Positions 22,286 to 37,649 are shown, counted from the first letter of the stretch. The stretch is 64,000 nt of DNA from Isoetes taiwanensis (GCA_021234155.1 JAJEKV010000242.1:1-64000); one strand, 5' to 3'. A program made the numbers and translations. Notes: generated by a model not told the origin, from the sequence alone.

Positions 22286-24839
22286 CATTTTTGGTGGTTT
22301 GCATCATTGTTGCAATTAACAATTATGGGGCATCTATATAAGTTTTTTGTTCTTGTTTAATTTATGTAGATGATATTTTTAGTTTAATGTGGTGGATATA
22401 TTAAAGATCTCATGTTGTTTTATTGTTGCATTCTTGATGGTTGCAGGATATGGAAATTGTCATTCAACCTTCGAGAGAAGCTCTTTGGTGGTTCTGTTAA
22501 TTGTTGCAGTGCCAACAAATTTTAAAGTAATAAATGGCCTACTCTCAAGGTATGAAAAGGCCTGCATCCCTGTAATGGTCCTGCGCACTTGATGGGCCAA
22601 CATACTTGTTTATTATTTACTTATGTATCATGCTTGACATCTATACAATATAGGCCTCATATAAGCAATGATTTTGCCTTTTATTAAAAATAGATTTTTG
22701 AAGGTTGTGCTAATTAAAGAGGATATTCGGAAAAGCTTTTTGAAAACTTTGAGGCTTTTTAAGAGTAAACTTTTGCATAGGAGAGAGGGCTTTTCGGCGA
22801 GCAAGTTTTTGCAGAGAAGGATTGGATTGGAGACACGGGGCATGCAAGGCCTTGGAGATCTCATGAAGATGAGCATCAAGTATTTTCTTTCAGGTGGGGT
22901 TTTTCACTGATCTATTTGTGATTTCATAGGCTGTGATCAGATTCAAGCATGCTATTGGATTGAATTGAAAAGAGGATCAAAGGTTAAGTTTCCTATGACG
23001 TAGTAGTATTTGTGTGTAAGCTTTTGAGCTATGGTTGAGATACTTGGAAAGAAGAGAAGAAGCATGAATCTTGTCGGGAATATACTGTATTTGGGTTGGA
23101 TGTGGTTGAAATTGCAGGGAAAGGGCTGATTTGAGGTCGATTTGGTTGTCAATATGAACAATCAATGCCTTGAGAATCTTCTCCGATGATACCGGATTTG
23201 GAACGGCTTGTTTTTTGTTGGTTATATTTGCTCTTGTCTTATTTGTGTGTGTGTTTTTTTTTTCATTTTCTTGTTAACACATTGATATTTAAGTGTAAAT
23301 GAATATACAAAGAGTCCAAAGGGAAAACGGAAGTATATATGTATATCCAGGGGCTTGGATATAGCAAGGACCCTTTGCCGAGAAAATACAGGCAAAGCTG
23401 CAAGAGATTTGGGTGAAATGCAAAGGATGAAAATATGCAAGAAGTTGAATTGCTTTGAATAACACGTAATAAAGAATAATATGTAATTAAGATTAAGAAG
23501 TCTAAAAGATTTTAAAGTTGGTATTTCTTGGCTTGTGGAGATGGAACTCATATTAACTGTGTCAAATTGATTGTTAGCTAAGAAATTGAGTTTTTATTAT
23601 AAAAGAATAAAACCATAGGTAAGGGATCTAATATCGATATTGACATGACATTGAATCTAGATATGTTCTAAGATTGAGATGACCCCCCCACAAAGGTACA
23701 AAGAGAGCTTGGGGCTTTTGAATATGGCATGGAGCATGGCTAGCCTAAAATATATGACTGTAAGTCATCTAAGTTGTTGCACTATATTTTATCAAGAGCC
23801 TCATAGCTAGTGGATTCCATGTATAAACTGATTCAAAATGTTGCATTCTTTATGGGGAGAATGGCCGTGGTATAATTATATAAAGAGGTTAGTATCTCTA
23901 TTTGCTAAGAGAGTGCAGATTGTTGATCTACATCAATATGACAGCTATACTATGACTTCTTCGATAAGTTTGAATTGTTGGCATGATCTTCATCCGTAAG
24001 CTAAGCTACTTCAACATGGGTAAGTTGTATGGGTAATCTCGATAAAGGGAAAGAGTATGATCTAGGCACATGTTTCGTAAATATTCTAACAAACATCACA
24101 TGTCATTGTCTTAGTCATTGCACCACTATTGTCTTGTTATTTTGTTATCTCTTGGATCCTCCGGGGTCGGACTTTCAGGTTCGGTGGCCTGGGTTGCTCC
24201 AGCATGACTCATGTTTCTATGTTCTATGTATTTGTGCTCTGTGACATCGGGCGTTAGTTCTCCTGGCCGGGATTGCTATGTCAGTCAACTCTTGTGAACT
24301 CCCATGGTAAGAGGGACGTGGACTAGGAAGGATATGCGCATACAAGCTTCACCCCACCACCCCGCTACAGAGCTTGGAATATAGGTTGGTTGAGCATATC
24401 CTGCTAATGGGGCATGTATGTAGGCTGCCTGAGCTACCCATTGTCCCGAAGCTATGTGTAGATGATGGTTTGGTATTTTGACTATGTTCTTTGCTTCTGA
24501 TGCTCATGTATTATATTTCATTGAATTGTGTTGTCCTTCTCTAGCATTTTACTCACATAGGATCTTGTGTCTTTGCTTGTGCTTATGTTCTTGTTACCCA
24601 AGACTTTCAAGATATTCTATGCATGCAGAGGCAGCCATGGGATCCCCAACTAGTCAAGAGGACTAAACCCTTAAGTGCATGTGCAGTGAGTGAGCATGGT
24701 GATGCTTGGGTTTGTAGCCACTGTGCAGTTGGAGGGACATTAAGTTATTCGAAGAGCTTAAGTGTTAAACTGCTAAGTTGGATGATGTACCTTTTGAGCA
24801 TGTATTGAGGATATAGTTTCCTCTAGATGCTATTGCATT
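22286..24839. other. Non-coding stretch
   Basis: ORFs of 60-110 codons exist but none shows a recognisable domain. A possible acceptor (GGTTGCAG) before a short open frame at 22448 is not enough to call a gene. Confidence 0.4.
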
Positions 24840-25389
24840 CATTAGGGATTTTTTGAGATCATAAAAGGGCCTTCTAAGAACTGCTGACTAAGCTATATGA
24901 ACTACCAATCAGAAAACAGAACTGGTAATCCAGTCAGCAAAACAGTTATAACTAACTCACTGGATCACATTTTCTAGCATAAGTGTTGATAGAAAAGTCC
25001 AAATGAGCTCTTGTTTGGTGCAATAGATAGATGTCATTGAGATCTTTCCAATCTTGAGGGTTTGCATATCTTTTTAGCCCCATAGGATAGTAAAAAATGG
25101 TAAAAACCATATTTTTTGGAGTTTTGACAATCATAAGTGGTTAAAATATGTGCAAAGCACTTAAGATTGGAAAGATCTCAACGAGATCTATCTATTGCAC
25201 TAAACGAGAGCTCATTTGGACTTTTCTATCAATAGTTATGCTAGAAAATGTGATCCATTGAGTTAGTTATAACAGTTTTGCTGACTGGACCCGTCAGGCT
25301 CTAATTTCTGATTGGTAGTTCATTTATCTTCATTTGGCTTAGTTGGCATGTTTTGAAGGCCCTTTTTTAATCTCAAAAAAACCCTAATG
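24840..25389. mobile_element. Foldback (long inverted-repeat) element
   Basis: The left arm (24840 to about 25050) and the right arm (about 25160-25389) are reverse complements over roughly 200 bp with small indels. Outer ends are CATTAGGG and CCCTAATG. Inner blocks pair, for example AAAAGTCCAAATGAGCTC with GAGCTCATTTGGACTTTT, and GATTGGAAAGATCTC with its complement. The loop is about 110 bp. No target duplication is obvious. A transcript would fold into a long hairpin, so it could feed small-RNA pathways; that is inference. Confidence 0.88.
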
Positions 25390-25534
25390 GATAATTGATC
25401 TTTGATTATTTTTTAGTAAGAAGACAATTCTTCGCTAACACTATCAAATTTGACAAGTTTTTCATATCAACCTAGATTTAGAGTTGAATTGACAAGATCC
25501 TGATTTGCCAAAAGGGTCAACTACTCATAAACGT

Positions 25535-25954
25535 CGGTTTTGCCCAGTTGGTTAAGGGCATGCCGGTTAGGAACGGTACATTTGGTATCAGAGTAGGCCT
25601 TGAGTTCGAGTCTCCATAGAGGCAAGTATGACCCGAAATATCGTTGGACGATAGGTCATGACCTGGTCTTGGACACTACGGGATGGTGTGGTCTATGGTC
25701 TTATGATGCTCGAGGATGAGCATGGTTCTAGTGGGAGAGATTGTAATGACGGGATGGTGTGGTCTATGGTCTTGTGATGCTCGAGGATGAGCATGGTTCT
25801 AGTGGGAGAGATTGTAACGGGCCCATGGAGACTGCTCGAGTAGATCTTGGTGTCGCGTTCCCGTGACACCGGCATAAATGGGTAGAAATGACTACATAAA
25901 TGTCTAGACGGTTTTGCCTAGTTGGCTAAGGGCATGTCGGTTAGGAACGTTACA
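25535..25954 (+). mobile_element. TRIM-like miniature LTR retrotransposon
   Basis: The 3' LTR is 25813-25954 (142 bp), with 7-bp inverted termini TGTAACG and CGTTACA. It is preceded by a purine tract AGTGGGAGAGAT. A 5' LTR remnant (25535-25580) matches the 3' LTR's end (GTTTTGCC(C/T)AGTTGG(T/C)TAAGGGC). It is followed at once by TTTGGTATCAGAGTAGGC, the classical primer-binding site for initiator methionine tRNA. The internal region of about 230 bp has no ORF, and its last 69 bp (with the purine tract) is tandemly duplicated (25679-25747, 25748-25816). That size fits a non-autonomous TRIM. Confidence 0.85.
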
Positions 25955-26059
25955 ATCCCTTGCCTCATTTCCTTCATTTACATTCAGTTTCTAAAGCCTG
26001 CTTCTAAATCCCTTGCCTCATTTCCTTCATTTACATTCGGTTTCTAAAGCCTGCTTCTA
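25954..26059. repeat. 53-bp tandem duplication
   Basis: Two units (25954-26006, 26007-26059), one mismatch apart, abut the 3' LTR end of the TRIM. Each starts AATCCCTTGCCTCATTTCC. Confidence 0.9.
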
Positions 26060-26280
26060 AATTTGAATCCAGCCACGTGTTTTGGTAATTTCGACAGATA
26101 TTGATCAAATTTATGCTCAGTATGGGTCACTCAGAAAAGGAAATGGATGAGGAGAAGATGGGAGGGGTTAATGCATTACTTATTGGTGATGCATTAGACG
26201 ATCTTTTTTATACATGATAATGTACTGGTTTGAACGTCTTATAGACTTAGCAGTCTCACAAACATAATAATATAATTTCA

Positions 26281-26407
26281 TCTCTCTCTCTCTCTCTCTT
26301 GCGTCGGCCACATGCTCCAATTTTTTTTATCTCTCGTCGTATACGGCGAGAGATAATTTTTATACAGTATCTCATGAGAGACAACGAGAGATTATTATCT
26401 CTCGTTG
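26281..26407. repeat. CT microsatellite followed by two palindromes
   Basis: (TC)n at 26281-26299, then a near-perfect 26-bp palindrome at 26329-26354 (ATCTCTCG(T/C)CGTATACG...), then an 11-bp-stem hairpin at 26382-26407 (CAACGAGAGAT, 4-base loop). The same CT-tract/GGCCA-ATGCTCCAA/ATCTCTCG arrangement recurs at 27562-27760. Confidence 0.8.
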
Positions 26408-27420
26408 CTTAACAAGCTAGTTAGGCCCAAAAAATAGAGACCGTTAACAAGCCGGCCGGATTTGTTATTTTTTTCCCCCTTTTTTCCCCTGTTTTTGGTG
26501 AGCGGGCAAGGCTGGCTATGGCGGATTTCATATGCACCAAAATGGCTATGGTGGATTTCATCTACAGGCCAAGAGGGCTATTTCTTTCATACTGCATCGG
26601 CTATTGCGACCAAAGAGGGCTATAGTGGATTTTGGCTGGCCATAACATGGATTTCTGTGGATTTTTGGTGGATTTTGGCGGTGTTTCATGGCGGCCATAG
26701 CGAGCTGATAACCGTTCTCGATCCCTCGCTAAGTCTTGAGTCCAAGCTTTCCACTTTGGCAGATATATCATAGACAAATATGCCATGAAAAACAAGCCAT
26801 GACGGCATTTTGTTTTCTCCGGGATCTTCGATCGCAGAGTTGGCTCTAGATACGGCTTTCCCTGTAAGAATTTATGGTCCCATTATAGAGGTTTGACCTC
26901 AAACTCTGTTACCCAGATCATACCGAGAGGAATTGTTTTGCATTCATTCATAAAGTTAAGAAGAAACACATTAGTTTTACATGTTTTGGGGGTACAATAC
27001 AGAGGAAACGGGTTTCTGATCAAATACTGAAGTTTTAGCTGATTTAGGCTTATTACAGCAGATAATTTAAATGCCCTTCACGGTTTATAAAAGGGATTCT
27101 TTTCGCACGATTTTGCAGGATAGAGACATTTACTAAAATGCTTGAAATCAAATGTCAAAGGAATTTGTTTGAATGATAACACGAAGACAGTTCAGAAATA
27201 ACATTAAGAAGCAAATAGTTTCATGCCGGAAATGCTATCTTGTTTCTTATCTTCTATTAATTTTGCCATAACTAAAAGCTCGCCAAAGCCCAAAGCTCAA
27301 ACCTCGAAGCTCGAACCATGAGCGATAGGAACCATGAGCGATTTAAGCTTCGAAGCAACGATAAACTTTTGACGTGGCGGAAATCTTTTTGGGAGGCTTT
27401 CCCTTAACGGCTAATGAACG
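26408..27420. other. Non-coding stretch
   Basis: No supported gene. A Trp-rich open frame at 26462-26773 comes from GGATTT/GGCTATGG-rich sequence and lacks a recognisable domain. Confidence 0.4.
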
Positions 27421-29722
<2,302 letters not shown>

Positions 29723-29863
29723 TAATGAAAACGCCCCTAACAACAGTTAGGGGCAAATTGTCTCTCAGGGGGAGAGTCCAAAATTTGTCTCTCCCCCTAT
29801 CTCTCGTCATCTCCCATCTCTCGTTATCTCTCATTTTATCTCTCGACTCGCATGTGGCCAACG
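29723..29863. repeat. 140-bp direct repeat (copy 2)
   Basis: Partner of 27421-27560. The CT microsatellite that follows copy 1 is absent here, and GATGCG-rich sequence follows instead. Confidence 0.8.
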
Positions 29864-29954
29864 CTAAGTTCAAACACATCTAAAGAGAGATGCGTCAGAT
29901 GCGGCACATCGAGAGCATCTAAAGCATCGAAGCATCTACTCTTTTAGATGCGTG

Positions 29955-31253
29955 AAAGATGCGTTTGGGGGCGGCAGCGGCTAGGGCGGTGGCGGAGGTG
30001 AGGCTACCGCCGCTTCACCCTGCTTCCGGATCAGCAGCGACGATGGAGCAAGGCGCTGAGGATGGATGCCAGGCCAGGATGCCTTCGTTCTGTGAGATTG
30101 ATGTCATAGGCTTTTATCCAGGTTTTTCCAGGGTGCAATCTGTAGGCGGTCTTCAATTTTGATGCAGTTTTGGTCGCCTTCTTTCTTTTCTTCCTTGCAG
30201 TTCTTAAAAGATTAAACCATCACATGACGGATAGGCTTGGTAGGCCCTTCCCTGGGGCGATTTCTTGAGGCTGGATCGACCGGGGAAGAATAGTTTTTAT
30301 GCAGGCCGAGATGTCTCTAATTGAAGCAGATTGAGGTTCTGGACTTGTATGGGAGAAGCCTCATCTAAAGAGGTAAAATCTTGCAGTTTTGTAGAGCATT
30401 ATGGTTCTACTCTTATTCTTTCTTGCTGGCGGAAAGGCAAACTGTGTTTTGAAGAAAGAATCAGGTACTCAGGCACTTTTGGAGCTTCTTAGTTTGTATG
30501 CAGATAGACTGTTAGGATTGTTTCATTTTGAATAGCCGAGCTAGGGATATGATGTAGGCAGAAAATTTTACACCGGGCTTTTGAGGGAGTAGTCTGGTGG
30601 CTCGGCATATATTTTGTCTAGCCAGGTTTATGGGCTGCTTACCCCGACAATGCAGCATTTGATTTGATTCAGTTCATAGGAGATCTGTTTGTTTATAAAC
30701 CGAGAGACCAGAATCCATGAAGCGGTGGCAACTTCTATGAGCAGAGTGGCAGGCTGCTCGTCTTACACTGATTTCTTTTCTTTCTTTCACTTTTTGTTTC
30801 ATGGTAAGAGTAGTATATGCAGTGGCAGCTTAATAGTATAGCTCGTCTTCTATTCTACTCCAAAAGTAGTGCACAGGTAGAAATGGTGATTTGCTCTGAT
30901 TATCAAGATGGATGTGCTTATTTATATCAAGGATGTATGGGCTCCTTGATGTGAAAATGGAAGTGGAAGACGCTCTCATGGGGTGACCCTTTCAATGGAG
31001 TTTGCCGAGCTAGGGGAAAGAGCTGACCCCGACAATGCAGCACTCCATTACGTATCTCAATCACAACATTTTGAGAATCAGGTTAATTATTAGCATCTAT
31101 CTTATACTCTTTTGATCTGCTGCTACTCATCTGAATAAGTTTCAATTCATGGAGGACGAAGAGGTTGAGTTTACTCCTGTAGTACTCCTCCTTGAAGATT
31201 GAAGCATTGTACTCTGTACTTTTTATATATAATACAAAAATTCTCCTTGCCTT

Positions 31254-31287
<34 letters not shown>

Positions 31288-31296
31288 TGCGTTTGG
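29955..31296 (+). mobile_element. Retroposed sequence with poly(A) and 14-bp target-site duplication
   Basis: AAAGATGCGTTTGG occurs at 29955-29968 and 31283-31296. Between them is about 1.3 kb that starts GC-rich (GGCGGCAGCGGCTAGGGCGG) and ends in CCTTGCCTTC followed by about 30 A. The 3' end (TATATAATACAAAAATTCTCCTTGCC) resembles the LINE-B type end at 43411. No long ORF is present. Two internal blocks with CCCCGACAATGCAGCA repeat near 30640 and 31028. It is either an internally deleted LINE or a retrocopy of a non-coding transcript mobilised by a LINE. The poly(A) length suggests it is fairly young. Confidence 0.85.
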
Positions 31297-32175
<879 letters not shown>

Positions 32176-32454
32176 GCTCCCATGCACTCCCTTGCGCTGC
32201 AGCTCACATGCATTTCTTGACTTCATCTTTGTTGTGGTTCTCAACAACTATAGAACATTACGGAGTTGGTCTATTCGCAGAAACATCCGACGTTTACATT
32301 ACCTTGGTACTATCATTTTTAGCCTTGGTATCTTAAATCAAACGAAGTTTCTACTTTGAAATACTGAAATACTTTTTCGGCCTTCTTGGGGTACGTAGAT
32401 GGTATGGTGAAGTTTTATCCTCGTGAGCATGACCTCGATGTGCTCACTAAGATC

Positions 32455-32735
32455 ATATATTCAAGAGGTAATGGATCTGAGAGCTTGCATATGCCCCCCA
32501 AGAATCACTTGAAGGGTAGGAAATACTTCACGGTGTATATATGTATGTATGATTATACAACTTGTCAGCACTCTTATTGCTGCCACGGTTTTTCCCTCGT
32601 AAATCCTCTGAGGCGGGGGTTTTTTAACCCGCAATAATATATCTGGTGCGCTTTTGTGTTGGGGCCCATAGGCCGATTGGCCTCCATGGACGATAAAAAA
32701 TCATTCAATTCAATTCAATTCAATTCAATTCAATT
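32455..32735 (+). mobile_element. LINE-A 3' end with (CAATT)n tail
   Basis: Matches the 3' end of the longer LINE-A copy from TTCAAGAGGTAATGGAT through CACGGTTTTTCCC, the G-rich block and CCCATAGGCCGATTGG to GGACGATAAAAA. It ends in about six CAATT units (32700-32731). It is 5'-truncated and non-coding. Confidence 0.85.
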
Positions 32736-32739
32736 GTTG

Positions 32740-33241
32740 CCTACAACAATAGCCGCTTGTGTACCCCTTTGCCCAGACCCCGACTTAGATGGAGACATCC
32801 CTCAAGCCACAGCCCAAGCCAGGCCCAGGCCCAGGCAAGCTGCCAGTCTCGGGCATGACGAGCCCGCTCAAGAGAACCAAGCGGATGGTCCCCTATGAAA
32901 ATGGCCCGACTGGACAGCAAGGGCAAGGGTCCTGGGAGAGGCCACTTCCATAAGGAAAGAGGCACAGACGAAGGCCCAGTCAACAAGATCGACCCGGAGG
33001 AGGTTGATTGTTGCTCAGACCCGATGGCAAACTAGGCACAGACGGGCCTTGAAAGAACTGAAGGCAGAAAGTGAGAGCATCATGGCCCGAATTGCGAGCC
33101 TGGCAAAAGAGATCCAGTCCTCGGCTCCCCATGTTATCAGAAGACTAGCAGCAGAGAAGCAGCCGATTGCAGAGATGGAGACCCGCACACAACAACTGAA
33201 AGACAACATCCATTGGCATACTTTGAAAGGCAACATGAGAA
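32740..33241 (+). pseudogene. GC-rich coding remnant, possibly LINE-A ORF1-like
   Basis: This stretch is more GC-rich than its surroundings and holds broken frames. One frame (33004-33297) predicts a Glu/Lys/Arg-rich helix (RRALKELKAESESIMARIAS...) consistent with a coiled coil, as in LINE ORF1 proteins. It lies head-to-tail between a LINE-A 3' end and the LINE-A EN/RT region. It is interrupted by the MITE at 33242-33501. Assignment to LINE-A is inferred from position and composition only. Confidence 0.4.
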
Positions 33242-33505
33242 GGGTAATTGCACGAAAGGGTGGATACAAAAAAGGCCCATATTTTACATTTACGTAGGCA
33301 ATATGTAGGCAGATGTAAGGCAGATGCAGGGCCAACGTTTTACATTTAATGTAAACAATATGTAGAACCTAACATCATGTAGAACGTCATGGAATAGGGA
33401 TGTCATGCAAACCTATTCCCCCCTCCCTAACTACACTAACCCTTTATACAGGTTTATTACATTATACAATAAATATGAGACACCCTTTTGTGCAATTACC
33501 CAGAA
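33238..33505. mobile_element. 260-bp MITE with 21-bp TIRs and 4-bp TSD
   Basis: TIRs 33242-33262 and 33481-33501 are reverse complements with one mismatch (ends GGGTAATTGCAC). The flanking tetranucleotide AGAA (33238-33241, 33502-33505) is duplicated. Removing the MITE rejoins the reading ...AACATGAGAAGCAGG.... It contains no ORF, so it is non-autonomous. The superfamily is not assigned. Confidence 0.9.
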
Positions 33506-33539
33506 GCAGGATCTTTCTGACCTGCAAGCTCAACATAGC

Positions 33540-34990
33540 AGCAGTTCCAGTCTTCTCTAACCCTAGGTTACTATAGGGTAGCTCCCATCTTCTGCCAGGG
33601 CTGATACTACCTAGTTCTTTTTGCCACTTTCCAAGAAAGGTGGATCGAAGGATATCCCTTTACAACTTAATTTAAACTCAAAATGCATTTGCCTCTGCTG
33701 AGTTGGATGGTACCAGTTATCCATCATGACAGTCCCAATGACATCTGAAGAATGAGTAGAGCCCTATCAAACTTCCAATCATGTCCAGCTCTTTGTTGTA
33801 GTTGCGTTGAAACTTATGGTGATGAACCAGGGCCATGAGGGCCACCTCTTGGTTGAACTGATTGTTTATTCTGTCTACTGATGTAACTAAGCCACTAAGA
33901 GCTACTCCACATCGGTGTATACATCAAAGAGATATATTGATAAGTGTGCGATGGATGATATCTTCCCCTGGGTTGACTAATATTTCTGGCCATGATAATT
34001 GATATATGTCCAACCCAATAATTGGACTGACCCAAATCCAGAAGTCGCTTATTTTAGGATAGAAGAAGAGGTGATCTAGTGTCTCTGAGGCTCCATAACC
34101 GAATGGGCAAAGATCATGATGCACTATGTCTTTGTTTAGTAACCAAGTCGTACTAGACAAACCATCATGTAGACTGCTCCAACAAAAAAATCGTAACTTC
34201 CTTGAACACAGAGAAGTCCAGAACTTGGTTAATAACCTTCTGGTGTCTGCTTGATCTAAACCCAATATATCGGCTGCTTTAAGTGGAGGTGGCGGCATCA
34301 ACAGACCATATATTTTCCTGACCTTGTAACCATCTTCATCCCCACACATCCATTTTTCCTCAGGCCCTACAATACCTGAGAGCATAGTAACATTCCTCAT
34401 TATTTCTTCCCGTACTCCTACAGCAAGAACAAGGGCCCTCAGTCTAGTCCATGAGATCCATCTGTCACTTTCCCATAAATGCCCCACCTTAGTGACTCCT
34501 GCCTCATGCCATTTGACAAAAATATGAGGGTGTACCAGTGCTAGTGGGAACTGGTCCTTTTTCCAAATTTGTACATTCCAAAATATGCTAAGGGCCTCCA
34601 GCTTCCCATGGAGTATCAGCCACGAAAAAGATCTTGCACTTCTTGCCAATCTCCCAAAATTTTTCTCATTACAGGGGATGTGCTCAAGCCCATTGTGAAC
34701 TTGTACCCAGTCTCATCCCTTGAGGTAGAGAGTTTTCCTCTTATTTTGCCTTGTTGAAGCCAAAATCTTACTATGTCAATTGCCGGTGATCTGTCATTCA
34801 GAATTGCCCGCCAAATAAACTTAGCCGCTAGAGCTCTTGCCTGAATCATTGGGTCTTTACATCCTAGACCCATATCCTTTCTATCTCGACACATTTCTGA
34901 CCATGCCACCTTTGCTTTTTTACCCCATATGAACTTACGGATAATAACCAAAATCTGGTCATGTCTGCTAGATTAAGAGGCATTCCCAGA
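33540..34990 (-). pseudogene. LINE-B ORF2 C-terminal region (zf-RVT type)
   Basis: On the minus strand, the first open stretch (34951-34616) has RKFIWGKKAKVAWSEMCRD, then GLGCKDPMIQARALAAKFIWR, the usual LINE RT connection domain. It is followed, one frame away (34649-33924), by the zf-RVT module with KLRFFCWSSLHDGLSSTTWLL and an HDLCPFGYGASETLDHLFF block. The 33540-33840 part has a KWQKELG...W block typical of the extreme C-terminus. RT core and endonuclease are missing and frames are broken. It lies antisense to, and directly beside, a LINE-A copy. Confidence 0.8.
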
Positions 34991-35039
34991 CGCTCTTGTT
35001 GCTTTGCAGTATCTTTGACCTAGTGATTTGCAATGGACT

Positions 35040-37645
35040 AGCACAGTGGTCGTCTTTTTGCCATCACACTTGCAGGCAGGAGAACTAGGGAGGCGGGTCC
35101 AGCATGGTGGACTATGTATTGGTGACTGAGCGAGACATGCATCTCATCAAGCATTTTCGAGTGGGAACGGATGGTAGGGATGAGGAGGTGGACTCAGACC
35201 ACCTGCCACTCTACTTACAGCTGGCTTGGCAGAAAGTCCAGCCACCTGTACGACACCTTCTCACATGCCCCAGCTCAGAATAGACTATGAGCACACTCAT
35301 ACTTACTCCCAGATGCTTACAGAGGACCTGGCAAGCATCTCACAGGCTCATTGACATCCTCGGGGAAGTTACAGATCCTGCTCTACACCGGAATGTGGTC
35401 AGACAATTCCTTAAGGCTAGAAAGGCCAGATACGTTGAGGCCCATCAACAGGAAATGTTCTTCCTCCTGGAACGTCATCCAAGGACCTTCTGGCGAAGAG
35501 TGCTCAGGAGGCTAGTGCTGCCCACAAGGAACATCACCCCCGAGTAGTGGGGCAATACCTACAGCAGCTCTACAGACCTGAGGGTGCACGGGCAACATTA
35601 CCCTCCCATCAGGGCCAGGAGCTGGAAATCACAGAGACGGAGGTGGTGCAGGGGCTACAGCATCTAGCCAACGGAAAAGCGCCAGATCCCAATGGCATGC
35701 AGGCGGAGTTGCTCAAGTGGGCAGGACCATTCCTGGCACCGGTACTAACCGCCATGTTCAACAAGGCATTGCAGAAAGGGTTTTCCCCCGTAGTGGACCA
35801 CTAGCAGGGTTTTTCCAATCTACAAGGCAAGAGACCCACACTGTCCAGCCAATTATCGGACCATCATGATCAACTCAGTGTTTGCAAAGCTCCTCGCCAG
35901 GATCCTCAAGCAGAACTTGATAAGATGGGTAGAGGCAGCAGAAGTGCGTGCACTCACGCAGGCAAGATTCAGGCCGAGGCACTCAACCATTGATCACATT
36001 TTCACGCTGCAGACTCTGGTGGAGGATAGCACAAACCATCAACAAGATCTGTATTGCTGCTTTGTAGACTTCGCCAATGCTTTTGACACTGTGCTTCGGT
36101 AAAAGCTTTGGACAAGATTGCAAGAGCTAGACGTCCCTGCCGAACTGCATAACGCGGTGTACAGGTTATATGAGACATGCTCAAGCCGGATGCAACTAGT
36201 GGGCCAAAAATTCGAGAGCAGTATCAAGGTCTGCCAGGGATGCCCTCTCTCTCCCACACTGTTTGGCATATACATTGATTAGTTGGGGAGATGGATTGCT
36301 GATAATGGAGGCAATGGTACTCAACTTCTACACCAGATCACCAGGCATATGATCTATGCTGATGATGTCCTCCTCGCTCACACTCAGGCAGACATGCAAC
36401 ACCATCTCGATGCTCTATACACATTTTGCCAGGTGACTGACATGCGCGTCAACTTGGCCAAGACCAGGGTGGTCCTCATATTGTCTGCACGCTAACTAAG
36501 AGCCCCAATCCTCACTTATCGTGGCCAAAATGTTGAAGCGGTGCCCGCTTACAAATATTTGGGGGTGGAGTTCCCGTCTGCCATGAATTGGGACTCCATC
36601 TAGTTGCGGGGCGCAACACTCGATGCAATGCAGAGCAATAGCCACAAGACAGAGATATATGATTGGCCCACCAGTCGCACAATCCAAGGCGCTAGTAGAA
36701 CTTGTGCTTTTGTATGGGGTCGAGGTCAGGGGCCCGGTGTTTTTCCACTTGGAATGACTTGGAGCAGGTGAAAGCTTTCTTGTCATGGACCCTGGGGGTA
36801 AAGTCCACAGTTCCATACCAGATATTGTTGCAAAAGACAAGTTTCTTGCCTCTTCAGAGGAGGGCCCTTGACAGATAGATCATCTACTTCCAAAAGGTCA
36901 GTATAGATGATACTCGTCTCCCTAACCTTGCTTACACTAGGGCAATTGGGTCTCAAAGCCTAAAGGCCTGCTGGCGAGAAAAGAGAGCTCAGTGACTGGC
37001 CAGATTGAATGTGTAGGAGCACAGGTGCATCGAGTGCAAATGGAGGCAGATCGCCACAATCTCAAACAATACCTTGATACATGCTTCTCCAACAAGCTAT
37101 GGGATGCTAGCACCTTGAACAGGTCAAGACGGCACATTACTGCCATATAAACCCCATGCTGGAGCGGGGCCTGCAATGCTACCTGCACACTCATCTACCC
37201 ATGAAAAGAGGACAGAGATGGATTGGGGGGTCATGCCAGGAGAGGCTTTGTCAACACTGCCAAGTTGGAGCTGTGAAAGACGAATGCTATACCTTTCAAA
37301 GTTGTCCAACATATGGTGACGCCCGGATATGCTATGCTGAGCTGGTCCATCCTGGCTTGCCCCTGCATGAGATGTTGAGCATGGCCTTGGTACAGATGTT
37401 GGGATCATACCTTCAAGAGGTAATGGATCATAGGGATCAGCTCGGTCCTTGCCTGATATGTGTACATATGTTTGTACAGTTTGACAACAATCTTATTCCT
37501 GTCACGGTTTTCCCCCAAAAAACCCTTAGGGGCCAGGGTTTCTTAACCCGAGTAATACGCTTGCTGCGCCTCCTTTTGGGTCCCATAGGCCGATTAGTCT
37601 CCGTGGACGATAAAAACTCCATTCTATTCTATTCTATTCTTTTAT
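35040..37645 (+). mobile_element. LINE-A copy: endonuclease end, RT, C-terminus and pentanucleotide tail
   Basis: Non-LTR retrotransposon. Seen in order: the end of the AP-type endonuclease (VDYVLVTERD...SDHLPLYL, 35105-35220); RT blocks NGKAPDPNGMQAELLKW (35668), FRPRHSTIDHIFTLQ (35970), YCCFVDFANAFDTV (36053) and CQGCPLSPTLFGIYID (36232); then the active-site block MIYADDVLLAHTQ (36350) and KYLGVEF (36553). A Cys-rich C-terminal region (37230-37310) follows. The 3' end carries CACGGTTTTCCCCC, CCCATAGGCCGATTAG and GGACGATAAAAA, then (ATTCT)n at 37620-37640. Several stops and frameshifts make it inactive. The 5' end is not defined. Confidence 0.88.
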
Positions 37646-37649
37646 TTTC

